A stretch of 64,000 nt of DNA, from contig NZ_JACXLD010000002.1 in the NCBI RefSeq assembly GCF_014705705.1, forward strand, positions 1 to 64,000, given 5' to 3'. Source of the DNA: Spongiibacter pelagi (GTDB lineage Bacteria > Pseudomonadota > Gammaproteobacteria > Pseudomonadales > Spongiibacteraceae). This document shows positions 36,570-45,953 of this stretch, piece by piece; the first letter of the stretch is position 1; the number at the start of each line of letters is the position of its first letter. The notes beneath the pieces are model-generated. The model saw only the letters and a program-made list of their open reading frames with translations, made no database searches and was not told the DNA's origin. The position numbers and the translations under genes were made by a program.

Positions 36570-37259
36570 ATGACCCCTGAACGCTACCAACGCCTGCGCC
36601 ATGTGCTTGACCGTCGTCAGCCCGATTTAACGGTGGTGACTGATAATGTTCATAAAGGACGCAATCTTTCTGCGGTGGTGCGCACCGCAGATGCGGCGGG
36701 TATCGCCCAGCTTCACGCGGTGATTGACGACAAGGATTACAAAGCCTTTCGCGGCACGGCGATGGGCAGCCACACTTGGGTTGAGGTAAAGCGCGAGCCG
36801 GATATTGAAACCATTCTGCTCGACCTAAAAGCGCAGGGCTATCAAATTCTGGCCGCGTCACTGACAGATGACGCGGTGGATTTTCATGTGCCGGATTACA
36901 CTCGCCCGACCGCCTTATTGCTCGGCGCTGAAAAGCGCGGCATCTCTGAGCTGGGCTTAGCGCTAGCGGATCAGGTGGTCACCATTCCGATGATGGGGAT
37001 GGTGCAGTCTTATAATGTTTCAGTGGCGGCGGGCATTATCTTGGCGGAAGCACAGGCCCAGCGGCAGGCCGCAGGGCTATACGATCAGGTTCGTTTGCCC
37101 GCAGCTGAATATCAGCACACGTTGTTTGAATGGGCCCATCCCGAGGTGCGAGATTATTGCCGGGCCAATGGGCTCGACTACCCCGAACTCGGCGAAGATG
37201 GTGAGATTCTCAACCCTTCCGCCTGGTATCAGCAAGTCAAAAATCGCCAACAAACTTGA
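36570..37259 (+). CDS. trmH: tRNA (guanosine(18)-2'-O)-methyltransferase TrmH
   Basis: 229 residues of the SPOUT superfamily. Signature motifs are NVHKGRNLSAVVRTADAAGI, ALLLGAEKRGISE and IPMMGMVQSYNVSVAAGI, which form the trefoil-knot SAM site. It methylates the ribose of G18 in the D-loop of tRNAs. The length is typical of the TrmH group with C-terminal extension. Confidence 0.94.
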   Translation: MTPERYQRLRHVLDRRQPDLTVVTDNVHKGRNLSAVVRTADAAGIAQLHAVIDDKDYKAFRGTAMGSHTWVEVKREPDIETILLDLKAQGYQILAASLTDDAVDFHVPDYTRPTALLLGAEKRGISELGLALADQVVTIPMMGMVQSYNVSVAAGIILAEAQAQRQAAGLYDQVRLPAAEYQHTLFEWAHPEVRDYCRANGLDYPELGEDGEILNPSAWYQQVKNRQQT

Positions 37260-37337
37260 GCGCAATTCACCTGAATTGGTGATGTCAGCCTCTATCGCCT
37301 ATGCCACACTCTTTCAAAAATAATAAGGTGGTAGCTG

Positions 37338-38435
37338 ATGGAGCAAGACAAAGTCATGAGCGGCGCGGCGTGGGCGACGTTCTGTGATGAATTGAAACAA
37401 GCTGGTGATCAAATTCTTAGACCAGAGGCGGCGGACGATCCATTGAGCCGCGCAGAGGGCTGGCGTTATTTAACCCGGCTGACTCGCGTTGCTCTTGATA
37501 TGTTTATGGAGTGTAACGACCGGGACTTTCCCAGCTTTTATCGTCCCTCTCACGAAACCGCCAAGATTGGCGCAGACAATCCCGATAATCTTTATGAACG
37601 CGCCGAAATTAATGGCGAATACGATTATAAAATTTCCGGTACCCGGGGCAGCGTTGCCTATCTCGGTTTGATTGCCATTGCCGGAGGTTATGAGGAAGCC
37701 GATAGCAATATGCGCTCGGTGTCGTCGCTGGATACCCACGGTAATTTAACGGCGAACGCCGATGGCACTATCGAGATAATACTCTCGCGCACACCGCAAG
37801 CCGGAAACTGGCTGCCAATTACCGAGGACACTATTGCGGTATTGGTGCGGCAGACCTTTTTAGATCGCAAAACCGAACGCCCTGCGGAATTAACCATTAC
37901 CCGCTTGGATAGAGAAAACGCCAAGCCAGTACCGTTAACGCCACAACAAGTTCAACAAAACCTTGAGCGCACTGCCGCTTTTGTAAAAGGCACGGCGACC
38001 TTATTTGCCGATTGGGCGCAGGGTTTTAAAACGCATCCGAATACCTTGCCGCCAGCGGATCAGGCCTACTGCCAAAAGCTCGGTGGCGATCCCAATATTT
38101 TTTACTATCACAGTTATTTCAAGCTGGCCGAGGATGAAATTCTGCTGATTGAGCTGGATGAAATTCCCGACTGCGAAAACTGGAATTTTCAACTTAATAA
38201 TTACTGGATGGAATCACTGGAATACCGCTACGTGGACATCCATTTGAATAAACATACGGCGCATTATCAGGCCGATGGCAGTGTGCGAATTTTGGTGGCG
38301 GCCCGCGATCCGGGGCAGCCCAATTGGCTGGATACCACCGGGCACGGCGAGGGCACCATGGCGTTTCGCTGGATTGGGGCAAACCGTCAGGTTCAGCCAC
38401 GTTGTTCGGTTATTAAACAGGGCGATTTAAAATGA
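37338..38435 (+). CDS. DUF1214-domain protein
   Basis: 365 residues. A helical N-terminal region (LSRAEGWRYLTRLTRVALDMFMECNDRDFP) precedes DUF1214-like segments such as ISGTRGSVAYLGLIAIAG and the C-terminal ARDPGQPNWLDTTGHGEGTMAFRWIG. The function of DUF1214 is not known; no enzyme motif was seen and there is no clear signal peptide. Its stop overlaps the sulfotransferase start by ATGA, so the two are translationally coupled and probably work together. Confidence 0.85.
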   Translation: MEQDKVMSGAAWATFCDELKQAGDQILRPEAADDPLSRAEGWRYLTRLTRVALDMFMECNDRDFPSFYRPSHETAKIGADNPDNLYERAEINGEYDYKISGTRGSVAYLGLIAIAGGYEEADSNMRSVSSLDTHGNLTANADGTIEIILSRTPQAGNWLPITEDTIAVLVRQTFLDRKTERPAELTITRLDRENAKPVPLTPQQVQQNLERTAAFVKGTATLFADWAQGFKTHPNTLPPADQAYCQKLGGDPNIFYYHSYFKLAEDEILLIELDEIPDCENWNFQLNNYWMESLEYRYVDIHLNKHTAHYQADGSVRILVAARDPGQPNWLDTTGHGEGTMAFRWIGANRQVQPRCSVIKQGDLK

Positions 38436-39607
38436 ACAATAACAAGCTCAATATCGACAGCTTAATGCAAAAGGCGCGAGAGGCGACCGGGCTTTCGGAC
38501 TTTGGTGATGATCGTTTTAGAGAGCCTCTAGAGGTTCTTGTTCACGCATTGAATGAAGAGGCCAATCTTAACGACATGGGCCGGCTCGGGCAGGAGGAGC
38601 GCCTCGTCAACCTGTTGATTAATCGCTTGAGAGTGGAGGGCTGGATTGCGCGTCATCCTGAAATTCTCGATGAAGAGATTATTGCGCCAGTGGTGATTGT
38701 GGGTTTGCAGCGTACCGGCTCGACCTATTTGCACCGTATTCTCGCCAGCGATACCCGCTTCTATGCGCCGCTATGGTACGAGGTGCGCAACCCCGCGCCC
38801 CCAATGGATTGGGATTTTAATAGCAAAGACCCGCGTATTATTTCTGCCGAGGCGGAGGTGGCGGCCATGTTGGAAGCCAACCCGGAATTGGCGGCGATTC
38901 ACCCAATGAATCCGGTGGCGGCCGACGAAGATATTATGCTGCTGGAACACAGTTTTTACAGCACCATGCCCGATGCGTTTTTTAATGTGCCGAGCTATAC
39001 CCAGTGGATAGACAGCCACGACAATACGCCGGGCTATGAATACCTCAAGCGGCAATTGCAGTGCTTGCAGTGGCAGAAAAAACGCGGCGGCCAGCAGGCT
39101 CAGCGCTGGTTATTAAAAACCCCTCACCACCTGCATCACGCGGCGATACTGTTAAAAGTTTTTCCCGATGCCAAACTGATTCAAACCCACCGCGATCCAT
39201 TGCAGACCATTCCGTCGGCGGCGAGTATGAATTACAACTTGTGGATACTGGGCAGTGATACGGTAGACCCGGTCGAAGTGGGGCGGCAGTGGTCGGCCAA
39301 GTTTGCCCGAGGAATGACCCATACTCTGGAAACCCGAAATCAGCATCCCGATGCGTTTATTGATGTGTGGTATCGCGACACCGTAAGCGATCCATTAACC
39401 GCATTGGAAGCGGTGTATGAGTTTATCAATATGCCATTTACGGCTGAGGCGAAGACGGCAATGGAAGCCTTTCGTGAGGAGAATCGCCGGGAGGATCGCC
39501 CCGCCCACGATTACACCTTGGAACAATTTGGCTTTAGCGAGGCCGGTTTGAAAGCGCAGTTTGCCGATTACCGCCGGGCTTATATCGAGTCGGCGGAGCA
39601 GAGCTGA
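38432..39607 (+). CDS. Sulfotransferase (PAPS-dependent type)
   Basis: 391 residues with the sulfotransferase fold. The 5'-phosphosulfate loop is VGLQRTGSTYLHRIL near residue 90, and the 3'-phosphate site is KLIQTHRDPLQTIPSAAS. It resembles the Sulfotransfer_3 branch. It would move a sulfuryl group from PAPS to an unknown acceptor. The two enzymes that make PAPS lie 1 kb downstream. The 3' end overlaps the convergent LysR gene by 28 bp. Confidence 0.9.
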   Translation: MNNNKLNIDSLMQKAREATGLSDFGDDRFREPLEVLVHALNEEANLNDMGRLGQEERLVNLLINRLRVEGWIARHPEILDEEIIAPVVIVGLQRTGSTYLHRILASDTRFYAPLWYEVRNPAPPMDWDFNSKDPRIISAEAEVAAMLEANPELAAIHPMNPVAADEDIMLLEHSFYSTMPDAFFNVPSYTQWIDSHDNTPGYEYLKRQLQCLQWQKKRGGQQAQRWLLKTPHHLHHAAILLKVFPDAKLIQTHRDPLQTIPSAASMNYNLWILGSDTVDPVEVGRQWSAKFARGMTHTLETRNQHPDAFIDVWYRDTVSDPLTALEAVYEFINMPFTAEAKTAMEAFREENRREDRPAHDYTLEQFGFSEAGLKAQFADYRRAYIESAEQS

Positions 39608-40464
39608 ATCCAGCGCTCAACCGCCGTGCGGTGGTGGCGTTTACGGGGCAGGGCAAAGTAGAAACGCCGCCGCAAATTGCGTTGGGGTAGCTCCAGAGGA
39701 ACGAGGCTGCCCCGGCTAAAATCCCGCGCCAATACCACCGAAGATAAACAGCCGATCCCCAGTCCGGATTCCACCGCCGATTTAATCGCCTCGTTGTGGC
39801 GGAATTCCTGAAAAATATTCAGTTTGGGCAGGAGTTCATCCATCGCCCGGTCGAAGGTGTAACGAGCCCCTGAGTCGGCCTCGCGCAGAATCCAGCGGGC
39901 GTCGAGAATATCTTGTTTGTTGAGTTTTTTCTTTTCTGCCAAGGGGTGGTCGCTGGCGCAAAATACTTGCAGCTCATCTTCGCGCCAGGGAATCAGCTCT
40001 AAATCACGGTGATGAATTTCCCGCTCGATCATGCCCAGGTCAACCTCGTAATTCAGCACTTTGGCCACCACTTCCGGGGTGTTGGCGGTTTCCAGTTCTA
40101 CTTCCGCTTCGGGAAACTGCTCTAGATATTGCGGCAGATAGCGCACCACAAGGTGATTGCCAATGGTAAAGCTGGCGCCAATCCGTAAATGACCCAGCTC
40201 GCCGTGGCGCAGCAAGGATTGCTCAAATTCCCGGCAGTGATTAAATAGGGTTTCCGCTTCTAGTCGCAGGCCGCGACCGATAGGATTTAAGCTGAGCCGG
40301 TTGCCGTGGCGGTCGAATAGGCTCAGACCGTATTGGCTCTCTAAACTCTGTAGCGCCGCACTGGCAGCAGATTGGGAGAGGTTCAAGGCTTTGGCGGCTT
40401 TCGATACGCTTTCATAGCGGGCCACCGCCAGAAAAATCTCCAGTTGGCGCAGGGTATAGCGCAT
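39580..40464 (-). CDS. LysR-family transcriptional regulator
   Basis: 294 residues with an N-terminal winged HTH (residues 1-60, LRQLEIFLAVARYESVSKAAKALNLSQSAAS) and a C-terminal effector-binding domain. It is closest, by eye, to the YeiE-like branch. It is divergent from cysC and sits between the sulfotransferase pair and cysC-sat, so control of sulfate activation is the natural inference. It is shorter than, and distinct from, CysB. A T-N11-A inverted repeat is found in the shared promoter region. Confidence 0.9.
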   Translation of the reverse strand: MRYTLRQLEIFLAVARYESVSKAAKALNLSQSAASAALQSLESQYGLSLFDRHGNRLSLNPIGRGLRLEAETLFNHCREFEQSLLRHGELGHLRIGASFTIGNHLVVRYLPQYLEQFPEAEVELETANTPEVVAKVLNYEVDLGMIEREIHHRDLELIPWREDELQVFCASDHPLAEKKKLNKQDILDARWILREADSGARYTFDRAMDELLPKLNIFQEFRHNEAIKSAVESGLGIGCLSSVVLARDFSRGSLVPLELPQRNLRRRFYFALPRKRHHRTAVERWIQLCSADSI

Positions 40465-40492
40465 GAATCAGCTTCCTTGAATCGGATGGTTA

Positions 40493-40513
40493 AGTATTAA
40501 TATTTTCGATACT
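40493..40513. promoter_or_regulatory. LysR-type operator in the regulator/cysC gap
   Basis: AGTAT-N11-ATACT is a perfect inverted repeat that fits the T-N11-A rule of LysR operators. It lies between the divergent starts of the LysR gene (40464) and cysC (40608), 28 bp from the regulator start, so autoregulation plus control of cysC-sat is plausible. Confidence 0.6.
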
Positions 40514-40607
40514 GCTTAGAATAATAACCCATTTTACAAGAGCTTGTCCGCTGCCTATGATGCGTCCATTCACGCATTTATCTGTCATTTATTTTCAGGA
40601 GAGCCCC

Positions 40608-41219
40608 ATGACCGACGTCAAGGCAACCAATGTTCACTGGCACGACGGCGAAGTCAGCCGCGAAGACCGCAATGCTCTGCTTAAGCAAAAGGGCGCTACC
40701 CTCTGGTTTACCGGCCTGTCTGGCAGTGGCAAGAGCACCGTAGCGGTGGCGCTGGAAAAAGCCCTGACCGAGAAAGGCCATCTTTGCTATCGCCTCGATG
40801 GTGACAATATCCGTTTAGGCATTAACAAAAATCTAGGCTTTAGCGCCGAAGACCGCGCTGAAAATATTCGCCGTATCGGCGAAATTTCCAAGCTGTTTGT
40901 CGACACCGGCGTGATTACGCTGTCTAGCTTTGTGAGCCCTTACCGCGCAGATCGCGATTTGGTGCGTGAGCTGCACAAAGACGGCGAGATGGATTTTATC
41001 GAAGTGTTTGTCGATGTGCCGTTGGCCGTAGCCGAAGAGCGCGACCCCAAGGGTTTGTACAAAAAAGCCCGCGCGGGTGAGATCAAAAACTTCACCGGGA
41101 TTGATGATCCTTACGAAGCTCCACTGCAGCCTGAGTTGGTACTGAACAGCCACGAAATGAGTCTGGAACAAGAAGTTGAGACTTTGCTGAAGGTGCTGAG
41201 CGAACGCGGCATCATCTAA
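40608..41219 (+). CDS. cysC: Adenylyl-sulfate kinase CysC
   Basis: 203 residues from ATG 40608, with AGGAGAG upstream. The P-loop is GLSGSGKST at about residue 33, and the APS-binding region includes RLDGDNIR, NLGFSAEDRAENIRR and SPYRADRD. It phosphorylates APS to PAPS in the cytoplasm. The in-frame ATG at 40557 is not used, as family N-termini begin near MTDVKATNVHWH. It is followed by sat in the same operon, 43 bp apart. Confidence 0.96.
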   Translation: MTDVKATNVHWHDGEVSREDRNALLKQKGATLWFTGLSGSGKSTVAVALEKALTEKGHLCYRLDGDNIRLGINKNLGFSAEDRAENIRRIGEISKLFVDTGVITLSSFVSPYRADRDLVRELHKDGEMDFIEVFVDVPLAVAEERDPKGLYKKARAGEIKNFTGIDDPYEAPLQPELVLNSHEMSLEQEVETLLKVLSERGII

Positions 41220-41262
41220 AAAACACTGATAATTTTTTGCGATTTGTTTACGGAGCCACACC

Positions 41263-42450
41263 ATGATTAAGCCCCACGGCGCTGACCAATTAAAACCGCT
41301 GTTTGTTTACGATACTGAAAAACACCACGCTTTGAATGCCGAAGCAGAAACTCTGACCTCGCTGCTGATTAGTTCAGCTGCTGCCGCCAATGCGGTAATG
41401 CTGGGCGCAGGTTACTTTACCCCGCTGGAAGGCTATATGGATTTGGCAGACGCTCTGAGCGTTGCCGAAAAACTGCACACGGCTGATGGCCTGTTTTGGC
41501 CTGTGCCTATCCTTAACCTGATCAAGGATGCACAAGGCATTGAAGCTGGTCAGCGCATTGCCCTGCGCGACCCCAATGTGGAAGGCAATCCTGTTCTGGC
41601 GATTATGGATGTCGCCAAGGTGGAGTCGGTAAGCGATGAGCAAATCGACTTTATGGCGGAAAATATTTTCGGCACCCTAGACCCTAACCACCCCGGCGTG
41701 GCGACCTTTAAAGGTCTGGGAAATGTGTTGCTGTCTGGCCCCATTCAGGTGTTGAACTTCTCTTATTTCCAAGGTGATTTCCCCGATACTTTCCGTACTG
41801 CGGTTGAAATCCGTAATGAGATGGCCGAGCGCGGCTGGGAGAAAGTAGTCGCTTTCCAAACCCGTAACCCGATGCACCGCGCGCACGAAGAACTGTGCCG
41901 TATGGCCATGGAAGATCTGGGCACCGACGGTATTTTGATCCATATGTTGCTGGGCAAACTGAAAGCGGGTGATATTCCTGCCAATGTGCGCGATGCGGCG
42001 ATTCGTAAAATGGTGGAAGTATACTTCCCCAAAAACACCGTGATGATCACCGGCTACGGTTTCGACATGTTGTATGCCGGCCCACGTGAAGCGGTTCTAC
42101 ACGCGGTATTCCGCCAGAACTGTGGCTGTACTCACCTGATTGTGGGTCGCGACCACGCCGGTGTGGGTGATTACTACGGCGGTTTTGATGCCCAAACTAT
42201 TTTCGATGAGAAAGTGCCCGCCGGTGCGCTGGAAATTGAAATCTACCGCGCTGACCACACCGCGTATTCTAAAAAGCTGAATCGCGTAGTGATGATGCGT
42301 GATGCGCCAGATCACAGCAAAGATGATTTTGTGCTGCTGTCTGGGACTAAAGTGCGTGAAATGCTGGGCAATGGTATTGCGCCACCACCAGAGTTTTCTC
42401 GTCCTGAAGTTGCTCAGATTTTGATGGATTATTATCAGATCGAAGGTTAA
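41263..42450 (+). CDS. sat: Sulfate adenylyltransferase, Sat type
   Basis: 395 residues. This is the homo-oligomeric ATP sulfurylase, not the CysDN pair. The PUA-like N-terminal domain (about 1-165) is followed by the catalytic domain with AFQTRNPMHRAHE (QxRNP...H) and VGRDHAGVGDYYG (HAG). It makes APS from ATP and sulfate. In E. coli-type assimilation the CysDN pair is used, so Sat with CysC suggests PAPS supply for sulfation or for a distinct assimilation route. An intrinsic terminator follows. Confidence 0.96.
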   Translation: MIKPHGADQLKPLFVYDTEKHHALNAEAETLTSLLISSAAAANAVMLGAGYFTPLEGYMDLADALSVAEKLHTADGLFWPVPILNLIKDAQGIEAGQRIALRDPNVEGNPVLAIMDVAKVESVSDEQIDFMAENIFGTLDPNHPGVATFKGLGNVLLSGPIQVLNFSYFQGDFPDTFRTAVEIRNEMAERGWEKVVAFQTRNPMHRAHEELCRMAMEDLGTDGILIHMLLGKLKAGDIPANVRDAAIRKMVEVYFPKNTVMITGYGFDMLYAGPREAVLHAVFRQNCGCTHLIVGRDHAGVGDYYGGFDAQTIFDEKVPAGALEIEIYRADHTAYSKKLNRVVMMRDAPDHSKDDFVLLSGTKVREMLGNGIAPPPEFSRPEVAQILMDYYQIEG

Positions 42451-42455
42451 TCCTA

Positions 42456-42502
42456 GAAACCTCGTATTAACTACTGCTTTCGTTACGTTAATAAGAGGTT
42501 TC
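42456..42502. repeat. Palindromic intergenic element, copy 1
   Basis: A 47-bp imperfect palindrome. Outer arms GAAACCTC/GAGGTTTC enclose TATTAAC/GTTAATA and a central TACTGC-TTTCG-TTAC. It begins 6 bp after sat. The related copy 2 lies at 48627. See the findings for comparison. Confidence 0.6.
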
Positions 42503-42551
42503 AAAGAGTATTGAAATCCAAGTAAAAATATTAAATCTCAGTATTGAAAAC

Positions 42552-42584
42552 AAAAAAAACCGCAGCTCAGTCTGCGGTTTTTTT
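42552..42584. terminator. Bidirectional terminator between sat and the lipoprotein gene
   Basis: AAACCGCAG CTCAGT CTGCGGTTT, with A-run and T-run flanks (42552-42559 and 42578-42584). It fits an intrinsic terminator in both directions: for sat on the plus strand and for the lipoprotein gene on the minus strand. Confidence 0.9.
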
Positions 42585-42629
42585 GTGCCTTTATTTAGTG
42601 GCGACTAAGATTGCAAACGCAGTAATTAA

Positions 42630-44453
42630 TCAGGGGTTACTTACGACGTCGATTTCGAAGAACGAAGTAGTACCGCTGACTTCATTACCCACAATAATCA
42701 TCGGCTTACCAGTGGGACTATCTGCCTCGCTCACAAACTTAATACTTTCAGGGCCAAGGTCGCCCACCTGATCCAAATCGGCTTCTACATCGGCAATGCT
42801 GAAATCACGCTCGTTGATGTATTGAATAAAGCGTGGCGATTCAGGGTTGCTGATGTTGTACACCATAATGCCGCCAACACGCTCCAGGCCGATAAAGGCG
42901 TAGGTTTTACCTTCAACGACACCGATTTCAATAGCTTCGGGTTCTGGGCCTTTATCGTCTGAGCGGTCATCGCCTTCGTTGTCGTCGTTGCTGGCATTGA
43001 AGTTTTCCAGACCCAGACGGTTCGCGGTGATCACTTCAAAATCGCTGCCGGAATCGTAAACCGGTTTCATGGTTTCCGCATTCCAGATAGTGAAAGAACG
43101 TGCGCCGTAGGCATATAGATTGGTGTAGCTACAATCTACCGAGGGCTGGCCTGTCTCAGCCAGTGTGGTGCAGAGACCGGTGGTGCCCAAGTTGGCGATC
43201 ACCTTCAGGCGGCCGAGTTTTTCATCTTCACGGAAATCAGCGGGTAATTTCGCCAGTAAATCGGGATCGAAAGTCGCGCCATCGTCTTCAATATCTTTGA
43301 TGCGGATTTCATCCAGATAGTGGAAGCAATCACCGCCATCAAAGTCGTAACCACCTTGAGTTGTACAATCCAGCGCATCTACGGCATCGGTCAGGTATTC
43401 ACGGCCATCACCTTCGTTGGCGGTGAGCAGGTAGGTGGTGCCATTAAATTCATAGCTATCTAAGCTGTCTGGCATATACACGCCGAAGATCGGCCAGTTG
43501 CGAATATTAACCGCATCATCTCTATTACTGGCATCCAGCTCATTGCCGGGAATAGAGAAATCTTTATAACCCAATGCATAAATGCCAGTGGCCGTATCGG
43601 TAGCTAGGTCGATTTTTAAAATCGCATTGTTTTCCTGCAGGGCCACATAGGCGGTTTGGCTATCTGCAGAAACGGTAATGTACTCAGGCTCTAAATCTTG
43701 GCCGACACTGTCGGACTTGCTGGAGATGCGGACATCGCCATGTTGAGTAACGGTGCCCAAGGTCAGCTGGGTTACATTGGCAGCCGTCAAACTGGCAATA
43801 CCATTGGAAACATCAACGATGGTGACCGAACCTTCAGGATCGATTGAGTAATCACCATTGGGCTCGCCTTCGTTGGCGCTCAGCACTTTTTGGCCATCTG
43901 GGGTGAAGGTCACCATATCGGGCAGGGCGCCAGCTTCAACCGCCGAGACAAAAGTGCCGTCAGTTTGGTAGAAGGCGATATAGCCGTTGTTTTGTTTGGG
44001 GCTGGCTTCAATGGCGACGGCAACAATGCCGCCATTTACCGAAACGCTGTTTGCGGCGCCGAGCTCGGCGGCAGTGATGTCATTAATCGCATTAGCAACA
44101 TCAGCAGCGACATCCAAAGAAGAAATTTTAGTCAGGGCCGCAGGGTTTGATGCGTTAAGAATATCAACTTGACCCGATTGGGCATTCACTACAAAGGCGC
44201 GTTGAGTCGCGGCATCAAAATCGACAATTTCTGCGGCTGATTCGTCGAATTGTTCGGTTTCAAAACGACCCATAAAGCTCAGGAAAATACTGGAGTCGGT
44301 GGCGTTTTGGCCGGCAGGGCCTTGTGCTCCGGCGGGGCCTTGGGCGCCCATCGGCCCTGTGGCACCATCTTTTCCATCATCGCCGCCACAGGCGGTCAGC
44401 AATAAACTTGAACTTACCAGCGCGGCGAGCGCGGTTTTTTTACTCAGAAACAT
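42630..44453 (-). CDS. Collagen-headed choice-of-anchor-I lipoprotein
   Basis: 607 residues. A lipobox LLTAC places the lipid Cys at residue 22. GGDDGKDG and a collagen-like Gly-X-Y run (GATGPMGAQGPAGAQGPAG) form a stalk at residues 23-50. The rest is a beta-propeller-like domain of the choice-of-anchor I family, ending with ISNPESPRFIQYINE, DLGPESIKFVS and the typical IIVGNEVSGTTSFFEID. Such proteins are surface-exposed and their role is unknown; some relatives are annotated as phosphatase-like. The N-terminus is closely similar to the IS-broken lipoprotein at 81-296. Transcribed alone. Confidence 0.88.
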   Translation of the reverse strand: MFLSKKTALAALVSSSLLLTACGGDDGKDGATGPMGAQGPAGAQGPAGQNATDSSIFLSFMGRFETEQFDESAAEIVDFDAATQRAFVVNAQSGQVDILNASNPAALTKISSLDVAADVANAINDITAAELGAANSVSVNGGIVAVAIEASPKQNNGYIAFYQTDGTFVSAVEAGALPDMVTFTPDGQKVLSANEGEPNGDYSIDPEGSVTIVDVSNGIASLTAANVTQLTLGTVTQHGDVRISSKSDSVGQDLEPEYITVSADSQTAYVALQENNAILKIDLATDTATGIYALGYKDFSIPGNELDASNRDDAVNIRNWPIFGVYMPDSLDSYEFNGTTYLLTANEGDGREYLTDAVDALDCTTQGGYDFDGGDCFHYLDEIRIKDIEDDGATFDPDLLAKLPADFREDEKLGRLKVIANLGTTGLCTTLAETGQPSVDCSYTNLYAYGARSFTIWNAETMKPVYDSGSDFEVITANRLGLENFNASNDDNEGDDRSDDKGPEPEAIEIGVVEGKTYAFIGLERVGGIMVYNISNPESPRFIQYINERDFSIADVEADLDQVGDLGPESIKFVSEADSPTGKPMIIVGNEVSGTTSFFEIDVVSNP

Positions 44454-44565
44454 GGGGCAATCCCTATCAGTTATAAACTACCTAAGGATCGCTAAAAAGG
44501 GTTACGGGGCTATTGCTGAATTATTGCGGAGAGATTGCTGATTTGTTGCTGAAGGGTGACGACAA

Positions 44566-44591
44566 AATAAAAAGGGCGCCGAGGCGCCCTT
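44566..44591 (-). terminator. Terminator after the OmpA-family gene
   Basis: The stem AAGGGCGCC/GGCGCCCTT (44572-44580 with 44583-44591) is followed on the minus strand by TTTATTTTG. It begins 17 bp after the OmpA gene stop. Confidence 0.88.
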
Positions 44592-44608
44592 ACTGTTTAA
44601 ACCGTGAA

Positions 44609-45919
44609 TTACCGATTTTGACTGGTAAGCTGCAGCTCAACCCGGCGATTGCGCTCGCGGCCTTCTTCAGTATTGTTGTCATCAATCGGGCGGGTTTCGC
44701 CGTAGCCGACCGCGCGTAGGCGCGAGGGAGCGACACCTTGTTCAACCAGATACGCCACTACAGACTCTGCACGATTTTTCGACAGATTGTAGTTGTATTC
44801 ATCCGAGCCGACAGAGTCGGTATGGCCGGCCACCACGATATTGACCGAAGGCTCCTGTTTCAGGGATTCCGCCACCTGACGCAGAATCGACTTGGAGTCT
44901 AGCTGCAGGCGCTTGGAGTTGAAGTCGAAATGGATACCTTTGAGTTCAACAGTTTGAGAAATTACACAGCCCTGTGAATTTACCTTGGCACCCGGCAGGG
45001 TGTTGGGGCAGATATCAATTTTGTTAGGCACGCCGTCTTTATCGCTGTCCAGCGCGCAACCACGGCTATCAACGGGTTCACCGCGCGGTGTGTTTAAACA
45101 CTGGTCGATATCGTTAGGTACGCCATCACCGTCGTGATCCAATGAGCAGCCATCGGCATTGACCTTGGCGCCGGCGGGGGTGTCGGGGCATTGATCGCGG
45201 AAGTCAGGAACGCCGTCGGCGTCTTTATCCAGCGGGCAGCCGTGACTATCAACAGGGGTGCCGCGAGGGGTGTTTGGACAGCGGTCTAATCGATCGGGAA
45301 CGCCGTCGCCGTCATCATCCCAGTTATAGGGTTTGGGTTTGTCGCCAAAGGGCACGGAAATACCGAGCATCGCCCCCCAGGTATAAAAATCATCGTCCTG
45401 TAATACGGTGACGCCGCTGCTATTTTCGGTCTCGCCGATTTTGTCGACTTGATAACGAACTTCAGCACGCAGAGTGACTTTGTCCATTTCGTATTGCAGA
45501 CCGCCCAACAGATCGCCACCGTAGTTGTTCTCGGTAACGTTGAGAAAGTCTACTTCGTGGTAAGTCAGGCCGACACCGATATAGGGCTGGAGTTTATTGG
45601 CTTCGAGATCAAAGGCGCCGCCGGGGAAAAACAGAAAATCCAAGCCCATTGCCATGCGCTCGTAATCATCGTCTTTGTCGGTGGTTAGAGTGCTGAGGCT
45701 TAGCTGGCCATCCAACATAATGTAGCGGCTAAGCGGTTTACCTAAACCGATTTTGAATTCGGTGCCGGTGTCAAAGTCGTCTTTGTCGGCAAAGTTAACG
45801 CCGGCCATGCCATGAATGCGCCAGCGGTCATCAAAATGTTTTTCTTCTACTTGCGCCAGACCGTTAAGACTGACGCTCGTTAAACTTGCGGCCAAAAGGC
45901 AGGTTTGCCAGTTGCGCAT
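44609..45919 (-). CDS. OmpA-family outer-membrane protein with thrombospondin type 3 repeats
   Basis: 436 residues: a signal peptide (ending near GLAQVEE), an eight-strand beta-barrel-like N-domain of about 180 residues, and four calcium-binding thrombospondin type 3 repeats (DGDGVPD...CPNTPRG, with paired Cys and Asp-rich loops). A C-terminal OmpA/MotB domain (GHTDSVGSDEYNYNLSKNRAE ... YGETRPIDDNN, split) binds peptidoglycan. It tethers the outer membrane to the cell wall. It lies downstream of the large lipoprotein on the same strand, with a hairpin between them. Confidence 0.93.
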   Translation of the reverse strand: MRNWQTCLLAASLTSVSLNGLAQVEEKHFDDRWRIHGMAGVNFADKDDFDTGTEFKIGLGKPLSRYIMLDGQLSLSTLTTDKDDDYERMAMGLDFLFFPGGAFDLEANKLQPYIGVGLTYHEVDFLNVTENNYGGDLLGGLQYEMDKVTLRAEVRYQVDKIGETENSSGVTVLQDDDFYTWGAMLGISVPFGDKPKPYNWDDDGDGVPDRLDRCPNTPRGTPVDSHGCPLDKDADGVPDFRDQCPDTPAGAKVNADGCSLDHDGDGVPNDIDQCLNTPRGEPVDSRGCALDSDKDGVPNKIDICPNTLPGAKVNSQGCVISQTVELKGIHFDFNSKRLQLDSKSILRQVAESLKQEPSVNIVVAGHTDSVGSDEYNYNLSKNRAESVVAYLVEQGVAPSRLRAVGYGETRPIDDNNTEEGRERNRRVELQLTSQNR

Positions 45920-45953
45920 GTGTAATCTCCTGTAGCACCCGTTTTTTTTAATT

